The notes under the pieces were generated by a model. The model was not told the origin of the DNA, searched no databases, and was given only the letters and a program-made list of their open reading frames with translations. Positions 8,693 to 15,654 of a stretch of 17,850 bases of DNA are shown in pieces. A program made the translations under genes and the position numbers. The stretch comes from Bacteroidales bacterium (GTDB lineage: Bacteria; Bacteroidota; Bacteroidia; Bacteroidales; JAAUTT01), in contig JANXXY010000005.1 in the NCBI GenBank assembly GCA_025350365.1, positions 1 through 17,850 on the forward strand, given 5' to 3'. Each line of letters opens with the position of its first letter. Position 1 is the first letter of the stretch.

Positions 8693-8722
8693 GAAATTAC
8701 GAGTTGAATTTCGTTGTTTTTT
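8693..8722 (+). terminator. Possible weak terminator after the PorP/SprF gene
   Basis: GAAATT at 8693-8698 and AATTTC at 8707-8712 can form a 6-base stem with an 8-base loop. It is followed after a few bases by six T (8717-8722). The stem is AT-rich and weak. It begins 6 bases after the stop codon. Confidence 0.35.
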
Positions 8723-8797
8723 AACTCTTTACCATAAAATATAGACCATTAAATTCAGAAATAGGCTTTTTCGAGTGAACTCAATTTTTAAATCCTT

Positions 8798-8805
8798 TAA
8801 TTTTG
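8798..8805 (+). promoter_or_regulatory. Perfect TAnnTTTG -7 element before the GH5 gene
   Basis: TAATTTTG matches the -7 consensus exactly. I see no convincing TTTG about 19 bases upstream. Only 7 bases lie between it and the ATG at 8813, so a transcript from it would be almost leaderless. In AT-rich DNA the match could be chance. Confidence 0.25.
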
Positions 8806-8812
8806 ATTTATT

Positions 8813-10783
8813 ATGAAGAACTTTTTCCTGTTTTGGGCACTGATGTTTGTAATAGCTGATATTCAATCACAAACGCCTTTTAACCGTGGAGTAAATTTAA
8901 CCAATTGGTTTCAAGTGAATAGTGCCCGACAAATTCAGTTTACTAAGTTTTCCCGACAGGATTTTATAAATATTAAAAGCTTGGGATGTGATGTTATTCG
9001 TCTTCCAATAAACCTAAATGCCATGACAATGGGAGGCCCCGAATATAAAATCGACCCGATCTTTTATTCATTTCTCGATTCGGCTGTAAATTGGGCCGAA
9101 CAATTACAATTACATCTGCTAATTGATAATCATTCATTTGATCCGGCAGTTAATACCCAACCAGAAATTGAAAATATACTTGTAAAAGTTTGGGGGCAAA
9201 TGGCCGGGCATTATAAGGATCGTTCCAACTATATCTATTATGAGGTTTTAAATGAACCGCATGGCATTAGCACCCAAGCATGGGGAGGAATTCAACAGAG
9301 AGTGATTGATGCCATCAGAATTTTTGATACAAAACATACTATTATCATAGGCGCTTCCGGATACAATAGCTACAACGAACTTAAAAACTTACCAATATAC
9401 ACTGATAATAAACTGATTTATACATTTCATTTTTACGATCCGTTTATATTCACGCATCAGGGTGCTACCTGGGTAGATCCCTCAATGGCTCCTCTGGCAC
9501 AAGTCCCGTTTCCGTATGATATGAATATAATGCCTGCGTGCCCAATTGCACTTAAAGGATCATGGATTGAAAATTCCATTAATAATTACCAAAACGATGG
9601 CACTGTAAATAAAGTTAAAAGTCTTATCGATGTTGCTGTTGCTTTTAAAAACGACAGAAATGTAAAGATTTTTTGCGGTGAATTTGGAGTTTATATTCCA
9701 AACAGTAATAATACCGATAGAAGCTTTTGGTATGACGCTGTGCGGAAATATTTTGATGAAAAAGGAATTCCCTGGACCATCTGGGACTATACCGGAGGAT
9801 TTGGCTTATTTAAAAAAGCATCAAACGAAATTTTTAATTTTGATTTAAATATTTCGGTTTTACAATCATTGGGATTCAATATTCCACCGCAAAAAGTATT
9901 TTCCATCAAACCTGACAGCGTAGGTTTCGGACTTTATACAGATTATGTAGAAAAAAATATAAACGAGTCTAGTAGTGCACAGGGTAACATCGATTTCTAC
10001 TCTACAAACTGGCCTAACAACAACAAATATTGCATCCATTGGAGTGAGGCCGAACAATATAGCAATATTGGGTTTGATTTTAAGCCTGATAAGGATTTAT
10101 CGAAGTTGGTTGCAAATAATTATGCGATCGATTTCTTTGTGAGGGGCAATGTAACAGGAACAAAATTCGATATTCGTTTTATAGATACAAAAACAACTCT
10201 GGCGAGCGACCATCCATGGCGCATGCGTTATACAATCGACGATGCTGTCGCCTCATGGGATAAGCGTTGGCATCATGTTCGGATACCACTTAAAAGTTTT
10301 GCCGAGCAAGGGTCGTGGGACAATAACACGTGGTATAATCCCGAAGGAAAATTTGATTGGACAACCATCGACAGGTTTGAAATTGTCGCCGAACTTCAAA
10401 GTCTGAAAGGAAAAGAATTGTGGTTTGATAATATTTTTATATCCGATGTTGATAGTGCCCTGGTTCGCGAAAACGCCGTTTTAGGCATTCGTAATTTGCA
10501 AAATTCTGATGAATTCGACTTATTCCGCATCTTTCCAAATCCGATGAATCAGGGTGCCACGATAAGCTACGGGTTATCCGTTCCAGGTCGCGTTGAGATT
10601 AATGTATATAACATTAATGGGCATAAAATTAATAAGTTGGTAAACGAACTTCAAGCCATGGGGTTTCATTCCATTCAATGGGGCGGACTTGATAGCAGTG
10701 GCAATATGGTTTCGCCGGGAATATATTTTTGTGAGATTGCTACAAATAACGTTAGAAAAATATTAACGATTTGTAAGATATAA
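8813..10783 (+). CDS. Secreted GH5 family glycanase (endoglucanase-like) with type A T9SS sorting domain
   Basis: 656 residues, ATG start, signal peptide about 1-20 ending in IQSQ. Residues about 21-345 are a GH5 TIM barrel: NRGVNLTNWF at the start, GCDVIRLPINL, the acid/base E148 in LNEPHG, the nucleophile E290 in GEFGVY, and WTIWDY with W321 and W324 for substrate binding. Residues about 365-560 form a beta-rich module with WHHVRIPL and LWFDNIFI, like the galactose-binding-fold modules (CBM11-like) found in cellulases. Residues 571-656 are a type A sorting domain: FPNP, then YNINGHKI and SPGIYF. The enzyme should retain configuration while cutting beta-1,4-linked glucan or mannan at the cell surface or outside; the exact substrate cannot be read from sequence. 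Type A cargo does not need PorP/SprF, so sharing the region with the preceding pair does not prove a shared function. Length is normal for such fusions. Confidence 0.92.
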   Translation: MKNFFLFWALMFVIADIQSQTPFNRGVNLTNWFQVNSARQIQFTKFSRQDFINIKSLGCDVIRLPINLNAMTMGGPEYKIDPIFYSFLDSAVNWAEQLQLHLLIDNHSFDPAVNTQPEIENILVKVWGQMAGHYKDRSNYIYYEVLNEPHGISTQAWGGIQQRVIDAIRIFDTKHTIIIGASGYNSYNELKNLPIYTDNKLIYTFHFYDPFIFTHQGATWVDPSMAPLAQVPFPYDMNIMPACPIALKGSWIENSINNYQNDGTVNKVKSLIDVAVAFKNDRNVKIFCGEFGVYIPNSNNTDRSFWYDAVRKYFDEKGIPWTIWDYTGGFGLFKKASNEIFNFDLNISVLQSLGFNIPPQKVFSIKPDSVGFGLYTDYVEKNINESSSAQGNIDFYSTNWPNNNKYCIHWSEAEQYSNIGFDFKPDKDLSKLVANNYAIDFFVRGNVTGTKFDIRFIDTKTTLASDHPWRMRYTIDDAVASWDKRWHHVRIPLKSFAEQGSWDNNTWYNPEGKFDWTTIDRFEIVAELQSLKGKELWFDNIFISDVDSALVRENAVLGIRNLQNSDEFDLFRIFPNPMNQGATISYGLSVPGRVEINVYNINGHKINKLVNELQAMGFHSIQWGGLDSSGNMVSPGIYFCEIATNNVRKILTICKI

Positions 10784-11237
10784 ATGCTAGTTAATGAGTT
10801 TTTTATTAACGCTCTCCATCATTAAAAAAAGGATTGGGCTTCGGTTGATGGAAAGCTTGATTAACGTACTATATTTTTAATGGGAGAGGAGTGAGGGGAT
10901 TACCAAATATCTATTAGTTTGGGTTAGTCCCAACCGATAAGCACCCTCGGTTTCTGTAAAAATTATCATTGTTAACCGATTTAAATCTATCACGTCCATA
11001 GGGGACTTATTGATTTGGGTATAACTTATTTTCTACCAACATCTTGTTCCTAACGGACTATCCCGTAGGGATACAATATTGGAAGAAATAAAAAGCAATC
11101 CCCATATAATAAAAGTCCCGTATGGACGCAATAGAATATATGTGTTCAGCATTTCAAAAGTATTTTAGTCGGTCAGCAATGAAAAATTATAAAAAAAATT
11201 TTTATTGTTGCCTAAATTGGTAACTTTAGAGTTAAAA
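10784..11237. repeat. Intergenic region with REP-like short hairpins
   Basis: 454 bases without a gene. Three related short palindromes lie at 10994-11006 (GTCCataggGGAC), 11060-11072 (ATCCCgtaGGGAT) and 11115-11127 (GTCCcgtatGGAC). The TCCCGTA.GGA cores resemble short dispersed hairpins common in Bacteroidota intergenic DNA. Further left, TTGGG and CCCAA at about 10918-10932 form another small stem, and GTTAAT/ATTAAC at 10790-10810 another just after the GH5 stop. The whole looks like a REP-type array rather than a mobile gene; no transposase is visible. TAACTTTA at 11221-11228 is a possible -7 element for the DUF4160 gene. Confidence 0.5.
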
Positions 11238-11471
11238 ATGCGGACAATAAAAATCATTGATTCTGTAAAGATTGATTTATATTCAAAAGAACATTCACCG
11301 CCACATTTCCATGTTATTTATGCGAATTTTGAAGCTCTGATAACGATCCGGAATTTTGAGATTTATGCTGGCAACCTTCCAAAACCGCAATTATACAAAG
11401 CGATTTAATGGGCTAAGGATAATCAGGAAATGCTTATGGATAACTTTAAACGATTAAATCCAAGATTATGA
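11238..11471 (+). pseudogene. DUF4160 protein gene interrupted by one in-frame stop
   Basis: From ATG at 11238 the frame reads MRTIKIIDSVKIDLYSKEH and continues with the family signature H-x-P-P-H-F-H (SKEHSPPHFHV) and LPKPQLYKAI. A TAA follows at 11406-11408. Beyond it the same frame continues with WAKDNQEMLMDNFKRLNPRL and ends at TGA 11469-11471. Those 20 residues are what DUF4160 proteins have after the KAI segment, and the total of about 77 codons is normal for the family. So a single codon, probably GAA or AAA originally, became TAA. The gene ends in a 4-base ATGA overlap with the DUF2442-HTH gene, the usual arrangement for this pair and a sign of translational coupling. The function of DUF4160 is not established; the pairing suggests a toxin-antitoxin-like module. 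A sequencing error or stop readthrough could also explain the interruption. Confidence 0.75.
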
Positions 11472-11986
11472 GAAAGACTGTTAAAATACCACGGATTTTA
11501 AAAATAGATAAAATCGATGGGTTTAAAATATATGTAATATTTAATAATGGTGAAACACGATTATTGGATTTCGATAAAATTTTAAACGACTGGAATTTAA
11601 AAGATTCAGATATGGAGTATAAATTATATGATTTATCTGAAATTAGAAAGGTTAGACTTCGTAATCAGACTCTTTCATGGGATAATTTGCCAACAAAACT
11701 TATAGATGATAAAGGTCAAGAAATGGAATTTCCTTATGAAATTGGTCCTGATGTATTGTATCGACTAAGTCAGGATTCAGATATTCCAAATCAAGGATAT
11801 GGTGATATAGTTCGAAAGGCACGGATTAAAGCTGGATTAACACAGGATGAGTTAGCCCGAAGAGCTGGTACAACCCGATTTTATATATCCCGATTTGAAA
11901 ATAATAAATCTGATATTGAATTATCGACTTTTAAGAGAATAATTGAATCTGGACTTGGGAAACGATTAAATTTGGAAATAAAATAA
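11468..11986 (+). CDS. DUF2442 domain fused to an XRE-type helix-turn-helix
   Basis: 172 residues, ATG at 11468 overlapping the DUF4160 stop (ATGA). Residues about 1-100 are a DUF2442 domain with IYVIFNNGETRLLDF, a TLSWDNLP segment and FPYEIGPDVLY. Residues about 113-165 are a Cro/C1 helix-turn-helix: RKARIKAGLTQDELARRAG, then TTRFYISRFENN and a final helix. The helix-turn-helix makes it a probable DNA-binding autoregulator, a common design for the antitoxin of a two-gene module. The upstream DUF4160 partner is broken by a stop. The gene itself is intact and followed after a few bases by a strong terminator, so DUF4160 and this gene form a two-gene operon. Calling the pair toxin-antitoxin is inference. 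Confidence 0.85.
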   Translation: MRKTVKIPRILKIDKIDGFKIYVIFNNGETRLLDFDKILNDWNLKDSDMEYKLYDLSEIRKVRLRNQTLSWDNLPTKLIDDKGQEMEFPYEIGPDVLYRLSQDSDIPNQGYGDIVRKARIKAGLTQDELARRAGTTRFYISRFENNKSDIELSTFKRIIESGLGKRLNLEIK

Positions 11987-11991
11987 TAGGT

Positions 11992-12019
11992 TTAGGCGCT
12001 TAGTTCGCCTAATTTTTTT
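11992..12019 (+). terminator. Rho-independent terminator of the DUF4160-DUF2442 operon
   Basis: TTAGGCG at 11992-11998 pairs perfectly with CGCCTAA at 12006-12012 across a 7-base loop and is followed directly by seven T (12013-12019). It begins 6 bases after the stop codon of the DUF2442-HTH gene. Confidence 0.85.
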
Positions 12020-12047
12020 ATGTATGCCAACTTTTAAGAAATACGTC

Positions 12048-12169
12048 TTAAACCCAGCGGGTTTAAATGTTTATAGAAAATTGGCACGAAAAGAAAATTT
12101 CGACTCCAACGGAGTCGCACTTCAGATGGACTCTTTCATTTCTATAAACATATTAACCCTCTGGGTTAA
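12048..12169. repeat. Composite three-hairpin palindromic element
   Basis: Four nested palindromes are visible. TTAAACCC..GGGTTTAA lies at 12048-12066. A perfect 13-base inverted repeat (atgtttatagaaa at 12067-12079, tttctataaacat at 12139-12151) encloses CGACTCCaacGGAGTCG at 12101-12117 (7-base stem, 3-base loop). TTAACCCtctGGGTTAA lies at 12153-12169 (7-base stem, 3-base loop). The RNA would fold as hairpin, stem with inner hairpin, hairpin. The two outer hairpins share the AACCC/GGGTT core. It is probably a dispersed intergenic repeat of the REP or BIME kind; a structured RNA is less likely. Confidence 0.7.
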
Positions 12170-12276
12170 AGAACTAATCAACTTTGTATAAATATTGTTA
12201 TTAACCCAATAAATGTTCAGATCGCTATTTTTGTTACAAATATGTATTTAAATAGCTATATATCTGTGTGATATAT

Positions 12277-12284
12277 TAATTTTG
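12277..12284 (+). promoter_or_regulatory. Perfect TAnnTTTG -7 element before yqgE
   Basis: TAATTTTG matches the -7 consensus exactly and lies 95 bases before the yqgE start codon. No clear TTTG sits at the expected distance upstream. The leader it would make contains the direct repeats at 12301-12349. Confidence 0.3.
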
Positions 12285-12300
12285 TAATCCAAAAGTGGAA

Positions 12301-12349
12301 TTAGGTAGATTTTTTCTAATATTTAGGTACAATTTTAGGTAGATTTTTT
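12301..12349 (+). repeat. Direct repeat of ttaggtagatttttt in the yqgE leader
   Basis: The 15 bases ttaggtagatttttt occur at 12301-12315 and 12335-12349, with a partial copy, ttaggtac, at 12323-12330. The spacing of the full copies is 34 bases. They lie between the candidate promoter and the start codon, so a regulator or RNA-level role is conceivable but not shown. Confidence 0.5.
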
Positions 12350-12379
12350 GTAAATTGTTCTAAATTTCCGGTTATATCT

Positions 12380-12967
12380 ATGGAACTCGACTTTAACATA
12401 TTCAAAATTGAATACAACAAGGTTGCACCTCAGAAAGGACGTGTTCTGGTATCGGAGCCTTTTCTTCAGGATACCTATTTTAAACGTTCCATAGTTTTAA
12501 TTACCGAATATACTAAGGAAGGTTGTGTTGGTTTTGTTCTTAACAAAACTTTGGATGTGAAAGTAAATGATGTTATGAACGACTTTCCTGTTTGTACATC
12601 CACCGTGTCAATAGGCGGCCCTGTAAGCACAAATACAATGCATTATATACACACATTGGGCAAATACATTCCCAATTCGGTTCAAGTGTTTGAAAACCTT
12701 TTTTGGGGCGGTGATTTTGAATTTCTCAAAAACGGTATTCAAAATGGCCAGATTCCACCGGATCAGGTTCGTTTCTTTTTAGGTTATTCAGGATGGCAGG
12801 CCGGTCAATTGGAAAAAGAACTTGAACAAAACTCCTGGTTTATCACCGAAATTCCATCTGCTCAAATAATGAATCCCACAAATGATGTTTGGAAAGATAC
12901 TTTAAGCCAGCTGGGAGAAAAATATAAAATCTGGTCAAATTTTCCTGAAAACCCAAGCCAGAACTAA
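12380..12967 (+). CDS. yqgE: YqgE/AlgH family protein (DUF179)
   Basis: 195 residues, ATG start. The family pattern is clear: GRVLVSEPFLQDTYFKRSIV at 20-39, GCVGFVLNK at 48-56, an IGGPV turn at about 78-82, an FWGGDFEFL segment at 108-116, and the signature FFLGYSGWQAGQLEKEL at 132-148. Length is that of the family (about 180-195). The protein is a cytoplasmic alpha-beta protein found in many Gram-negative bacteria. AlgH was linked to alginate regulation in Pseudomonas, but its biochemical role is not established, so no reaction is given here. It is transcribed towards the minus-strand gmhB-like gene, and their stop codons overlap (TAA at 12965-12967 here, TAG on the other strand at 12964-12966). 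No intergenic terminator is possible there. Confidence 0.92.
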   Translation: MELDFNIFKIEYNKVAPQKGRVLVSEPFLQDTYFKRSIVLITEYTKEGCVGFVLNKTLDVKVNDVMNDFPVCTSTVSIGGPVSTNTMHYIHTLGKYIPNSVQVFENLFWGGDFEFLKNGIQNGQIPPDQVRFFLGYSGWQAGQLEKELEQNSWFITEIPSAQIMNPTNDVWKDTLSQLGEKYKIWSNFPENPSQN

Positions 12968-13449
12968 TCTTTTATAAACTTCAGATAATCACACAAATTA
13001 TCGTTTGCTGTAACTTTTATACACGTTAGCCCAACTCTTTCACCGGCTTCCACATCACGGTTACTATCACCTATAAAATATGATTCTGTTACATCCACTG
13101 CATAACATGCAATTGCCTTCTCTAGCATAATGGATCCGGGCTTTCGGCACAGACACTTCCCTGAATTTGGATGATGAGGACAATAATAAATATCTGTCAA
13201 ATAAAGGTTCTCTTTGGCTAATTCATCTTTCAAAAACTGATGCACTTTTTCAACATCTTCAAGAGTATAAATTCCTTTTTCTATACCTCCCTGGTTGGAT
13301 ATAATGATTATCTCAAAACCCTTAACCTGAACCAAACGAATAAACCTTTTTAACCCGATGGTTAACCTGAAATCTTCAATTCTCCAGGTATAGTCACCAC
13401 GTTCCTCATTTACAACCCCATCACGATCCAAAAAAATAACCTTACTCAT
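12964..13449 (-). CDS. gmhB: HAD-IIIA phosphatase, GmhB-like (D-glycero-D-manno-heptose 1,7-bisphosphate 7-phosphatase)
   Basis: 161 residues. HAD motif I is FLDRDGVVNEE with D8 as nucleophile and D10 as acid/base. Motif II is SNQGGI (S51-I56), K103 sits in CRKPG, and motif IV is GDSNRDVEAG with D128 and D132. A zinc-binding set like that of GmhB is present: C90 and H92 in CPHHP, C99 and C101 in CLC. GmhB removes the 7-phosphate during synthesis of the ADP-heptose of lipopolysaccharide; it is cytoplasmic and magnesium-dependent. Related histidinol-phosphate phosphatases share these motifs, so the substrate is likely but not certain, and no other heptose gene is in the window. The start codon overlaps the stop of the rhomboid gene by one base (TAATG), so the two are probably translated together. 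Confidence 0.85.
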   Translation of the reverse strand: MSKVIFLDRDGVVNEERGDYTWRIEDFRLTIGLKRFIRLVQVKGFEIIIISNQGGIEKGIYTLEDVEKVHQFLKDELAKENLYLTDIYYCPHHPNSGKCLCRKPGSIMLEKAIACYAVDVTESYFIGDSNRDVEAGERVGLTCIKVTANDNLCDYLKFIKD

Positions 13450-14075
13450 TATTTGATAAAGGGTTTTAACACTTGATCTAAAAATATATGTATAAACTGA
13501 AATTTGATCATCAGGGGAAATAAAAAGCCGAAAACTGCACCTACAAAATGGGCATCGTGATTAATATTGTCAGAACCACGCCTGCTCATGTACTGCGAAA
13601 AAACCAGGTAAAGGATTCCAAAAACAATACCGGGAATCGGAATAATTGCATACAACAAAAGCTGACTATACGGCGCAAAAAATATGGCACAAAAAGTAAC
13701 TGCCGAAACTGCACCTGAGGCTCCCACAGCATTATAGTAAGGGTTTTCTTTTTGTTTTTTAAGAGTTAAAAGGCTGGATATAACTATACCTGCAAGATAC
13801 AAAAAAGTAAACCAGACTTTGGAAAACCGCATATATCCTTCAGCTTCCATCTGTCCAAAATAGTTTTCAACAGCTGTCCCAAAAGAATAAAATACAATCA
13901 TGTTGATGATTAAATGCATCCAATCAGCATGTACAAATCCATGAGAGATAAGCCGGTAGTATTCCTTTCGGTGATATACCTGATAAGGATTAAACTGCAT
14001 TTTATTAAACAACTGTTCGTTATTAAATGCTAATACCGAAATTATACCGGTTATAATGATAAATACTATTGTCAT
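13449..14075 (-). CDS. Rhomboid family intramembrane serine protease
   Basis: 208 residues with about six hydrophobic segments. The catalytic pair is present: S120 in GASGAVSA and H176 in DAHFVGAVFG. The oxyanion-side HxxxN is H54-N58 in HLIINMIVF, and the family element ISHGFVHADWMHL precedes it. It should sit in the inner membrane and cut single-pass membrane proteins in or near the membrane. The substrate is unknown. It lies between holA, 82 bases upstream, and the gmhB-like gene, which overlaps it by one base. The three probably form one transcript without being functionally related. Length is typical of a minimal bacterial rhomboid. Confidence 0.92.
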   Translation of the reverse strand: MTIVFIIITGIISVLAFNNEQLFNKMQFNPYQVYHRKEYYRLISHGFVHADWMHLIINMIVFYSFGTAVENYFGQMEAEGYMRFSKVWFTFLYLAGIVISSLLTLKKQKENPYYNAVGASGAVSAVTFCAIFFAPYSQLLLYAIIPIPGIVFGILYLVFSQYMSRRGSDNINHDAHFVGAVFGFLFPLMIKFQFIHIFLDQVLKPFIK

Positions 14076-14157
14076 GGTTACTGTTCCTGATTACATGTTA
14101 CTGTTGTTCGTTGATCGTTGTTTGATAGACGTTATGGTTCTGCCCACTGCCTTTTTT

Positions 14158-15159
14158 TTAATGTATAATTCTATAAATCATTTCTTTTAATAAATCGCCA
14201 TCAGATGCAGAGGTATTTCCAACACCTTTCGATTTTAAATCATACTCGCGTAACATGGAAAATATCTCCACCAATTTTGCCGGGATATAGCGTTTTGCCG
14301 CAATTTCATATTCGGATACAAAATAAGGATTAATTTTTAAAGCGGCAGCTACATTGCCTTTGGATTTATCTTTTAAAAAGTGGTATATAAAAATTTTCTG
14401 AAAGAAGGAGGATAATGACGAAACGGTAAGAATAAAAGGATTGTCTTTCGGATTTTTTTCGAAATAATCGATAATGCGATTTGATTTCAAAACATCGCGC
14501 GCCACCAAAGCTTTTTGCAACTCAAAATTATTAAACTCTTTACTAATGCCGATATTTTTTTCGATCATATCAGTGGTTATGCGCTTAGTATTTGCCGGGA
14601 TGGTAATAATTAACTTACTCAGCTCATTTACAATCTTACCAAGATCATTACCCAAAAATTCTGTTAGCAACGCTCCCGATTCAGGAGAAATTGAAAATCC
14701 ATTTTGCGCCAAATACTTCGAAATCCAGTCGGGAACTTTACTTTCGTATAACTTTTCGGCATTTAAAACAACTCCGTTTTTATCTATCGAGGTATATAAT
14801 TTTTTCCGTTTGTCGAGCGTCTTATACTTGTAATTGATTACCAGAATAGTAGACTTTAACGGCTTATCCGTATAATGAATCAATTCCTCAATATTTCGAA
14901 TATTCTGAGCTTCTTTAACTATCACTATTTGATGACTGGCCATCATAGGATATCGACGGGCAGCATCAATCACAGCAACGGCATCAATGTCTTTACCATA
15001 CAAAACTATATGATTGAATACCTTTTCAGTTTCAGTTAAAACATTTGCCGAAATATAATTGGTAATTTCGTCGATGAAATAGGTTTCCTCGCCCATCAAA
15101 AAATAGACAGGCTTATAGGTTTTATTCTTTAAATCGGTCAATATCTGGTTAAAATCCAT
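14158..15159 (-). CDS. holA: DNA polymerase III subunit delta
   Basis: 333 residues, the usual length for this subunit. The N-terminus has the family hallmark YKPVYFLMGEETYFIDEI at about 16-33. After it come the RRYPMMASHQIVIVKEAQ segment and LNYxL-like VINYKYKTLDKRKKLY of the clamp-binding domain, then LTEFLGNDLGKIVNELSKL at about 165-183 and NIGISKEFNNFELQKAL, both typical of delta subunits. The C-terminal collar domain follows. Delta opens the beta sliding clamp as part of the clamp loader with gamma/tau and delta prime, so the gene is almost certainly essential. It is divergent from the HsdR-N gene with only 36 bases between the start codons. Confidence 0.95.
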   Translation of the reverse strand: MDFNQILTDLKNKTYKPVYFLMGEETYFIDEITNYISANVLTETEKVFNHIVLYGKDIDAVAVIDAARRYPMMASHQIVIVKEAQNIRNIEELIHYTDKPLKSTILVINYKYKTLDKRKKLYTSIDKNGVVLNAEKLYESKVPDWISKYLAQNGFSISPESGALLTEFLGNDLGKIVNELSKLIITIPANTKRITTDMIEKNIGISKEFNNFELQKALVARDVLKSNRIIDYFEKNPKDNPFILTVSSLSSFFQKIFIYHFLKDKSKGNVAAALKINPYFVSEYEIAAKRYIPAKLVEIFSMLREYDLKSKGVGNTSASDGDLLKEMIYRIIH

Positions 15160-15169
15160 AAATCATCAG

Positions 15170-15177
15170 TACTTTTG
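15170..15177 (+). promoter_or_regulatory. TAnnTTTG -7 element in the holA/HsdR-N divergent gap
   Basis: TACTTTTG matches the -7 consensus exactly and lies 18 bases before the ATG at 15196, a fitting distance for a short leader. The gap between the two divergent genes is only 36 bases, so the -33 box would fall inside holA. I see only a weak match there. Confidence 0.35.
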
Positions 15178-15195
15178 CATCAATTTATTTGAAAT

Positions 15196-15654
15196 ATGCA
15201 GGCCTTAAATTTACCAACATATTCGTTCAATATAAAGCCCGACGGCGGAAGAAATTTTATTCTCGATATAATCCGACGAAAATATGTTGCCTTAACCCCT
15301 GAAGAATGGGTTCGACAAAATTTTATTCATTATTTGAATAAAGAAAAAAACTATCCGCTCTCATTGATGTCAGTTGAAACAGGCTTTATCTTGTACGAAG
15401 TAAATAAACGTTCGGATATTCTAATATATAACCGACAGGGTAAGGCTGTCGCATTGATTGAATGTAAAGCTCCCGAAATAAAAATAACTCCCAAAGTTTT
15501 TGAGCAGATTGTACGATATAATTTAAAATACGAATTGAATATATTGATGGTAACCAATGGATTACAACATTTTTGCTCCAGACTTAACCATATTGATCAT
15601 TCAACTGAATTTTTGAAAGAAATTCCAAGTTTTGAAAGCCTTATATTGGGTTAA
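15196..15654 (+). CDS. Lone HsdR N-terminal-type PD-(D/E)xK nuclease-fold protein
   Basis: 152 residues, ATG start. The nuclease-fold residues are visible: E61 in SVETGF, D74 in KRSDILIY, and E89-x-K91 in ALIECKAPEI, with Q104 in FEQIVRYN as motif QxxxY. This matches the N-terminal nuclease domain of type I restriction R subunits (HSDR_N). The helicase part, HsdM and HsdS are all absent, and the whole protein is one domain, so it is not a type I restriction enzyme. Stand-alone copies of this domain beside holA are, to my knowledge, common in Bacteroidota, which suggests a housekeeping role, possibly in DNA repair or recombination; this is inference. Its 3' end overlaps the convergent acetyltransferase gene by 14 bases. 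Confidence 0.85.
   Translation: MQALNLPTYSFNIKPDGGRNFILDIIRRKYVALTPEEWVRQNFIHYLNKEKNYPLSLMSVETGFILYEVNKRSDILIYNRQGKAVALIECKAPEIKITPKVFEQIVRYNLKYELNILMVTNGLQHFCSRLNHIDHSTEFLKEIPSFESLILG

Noticed and set aside
10994..11127. CRISPR array from the repeated palindromes
   Set aside because: Repeats are short, few and imperfect, spacing is irregular and no cas gene is present.
14474..14833. 119-residue plus-strand frame inside holA
   Set aside because: Antisense to a conserved essential gene; its hydrophobic composition is what an antisense shadow gives.
15196..15654. Part of a type I restriction-modification system
   Set aside because: No helicase region, HsdM or HsdS; the neighbours are housekeeping genes.
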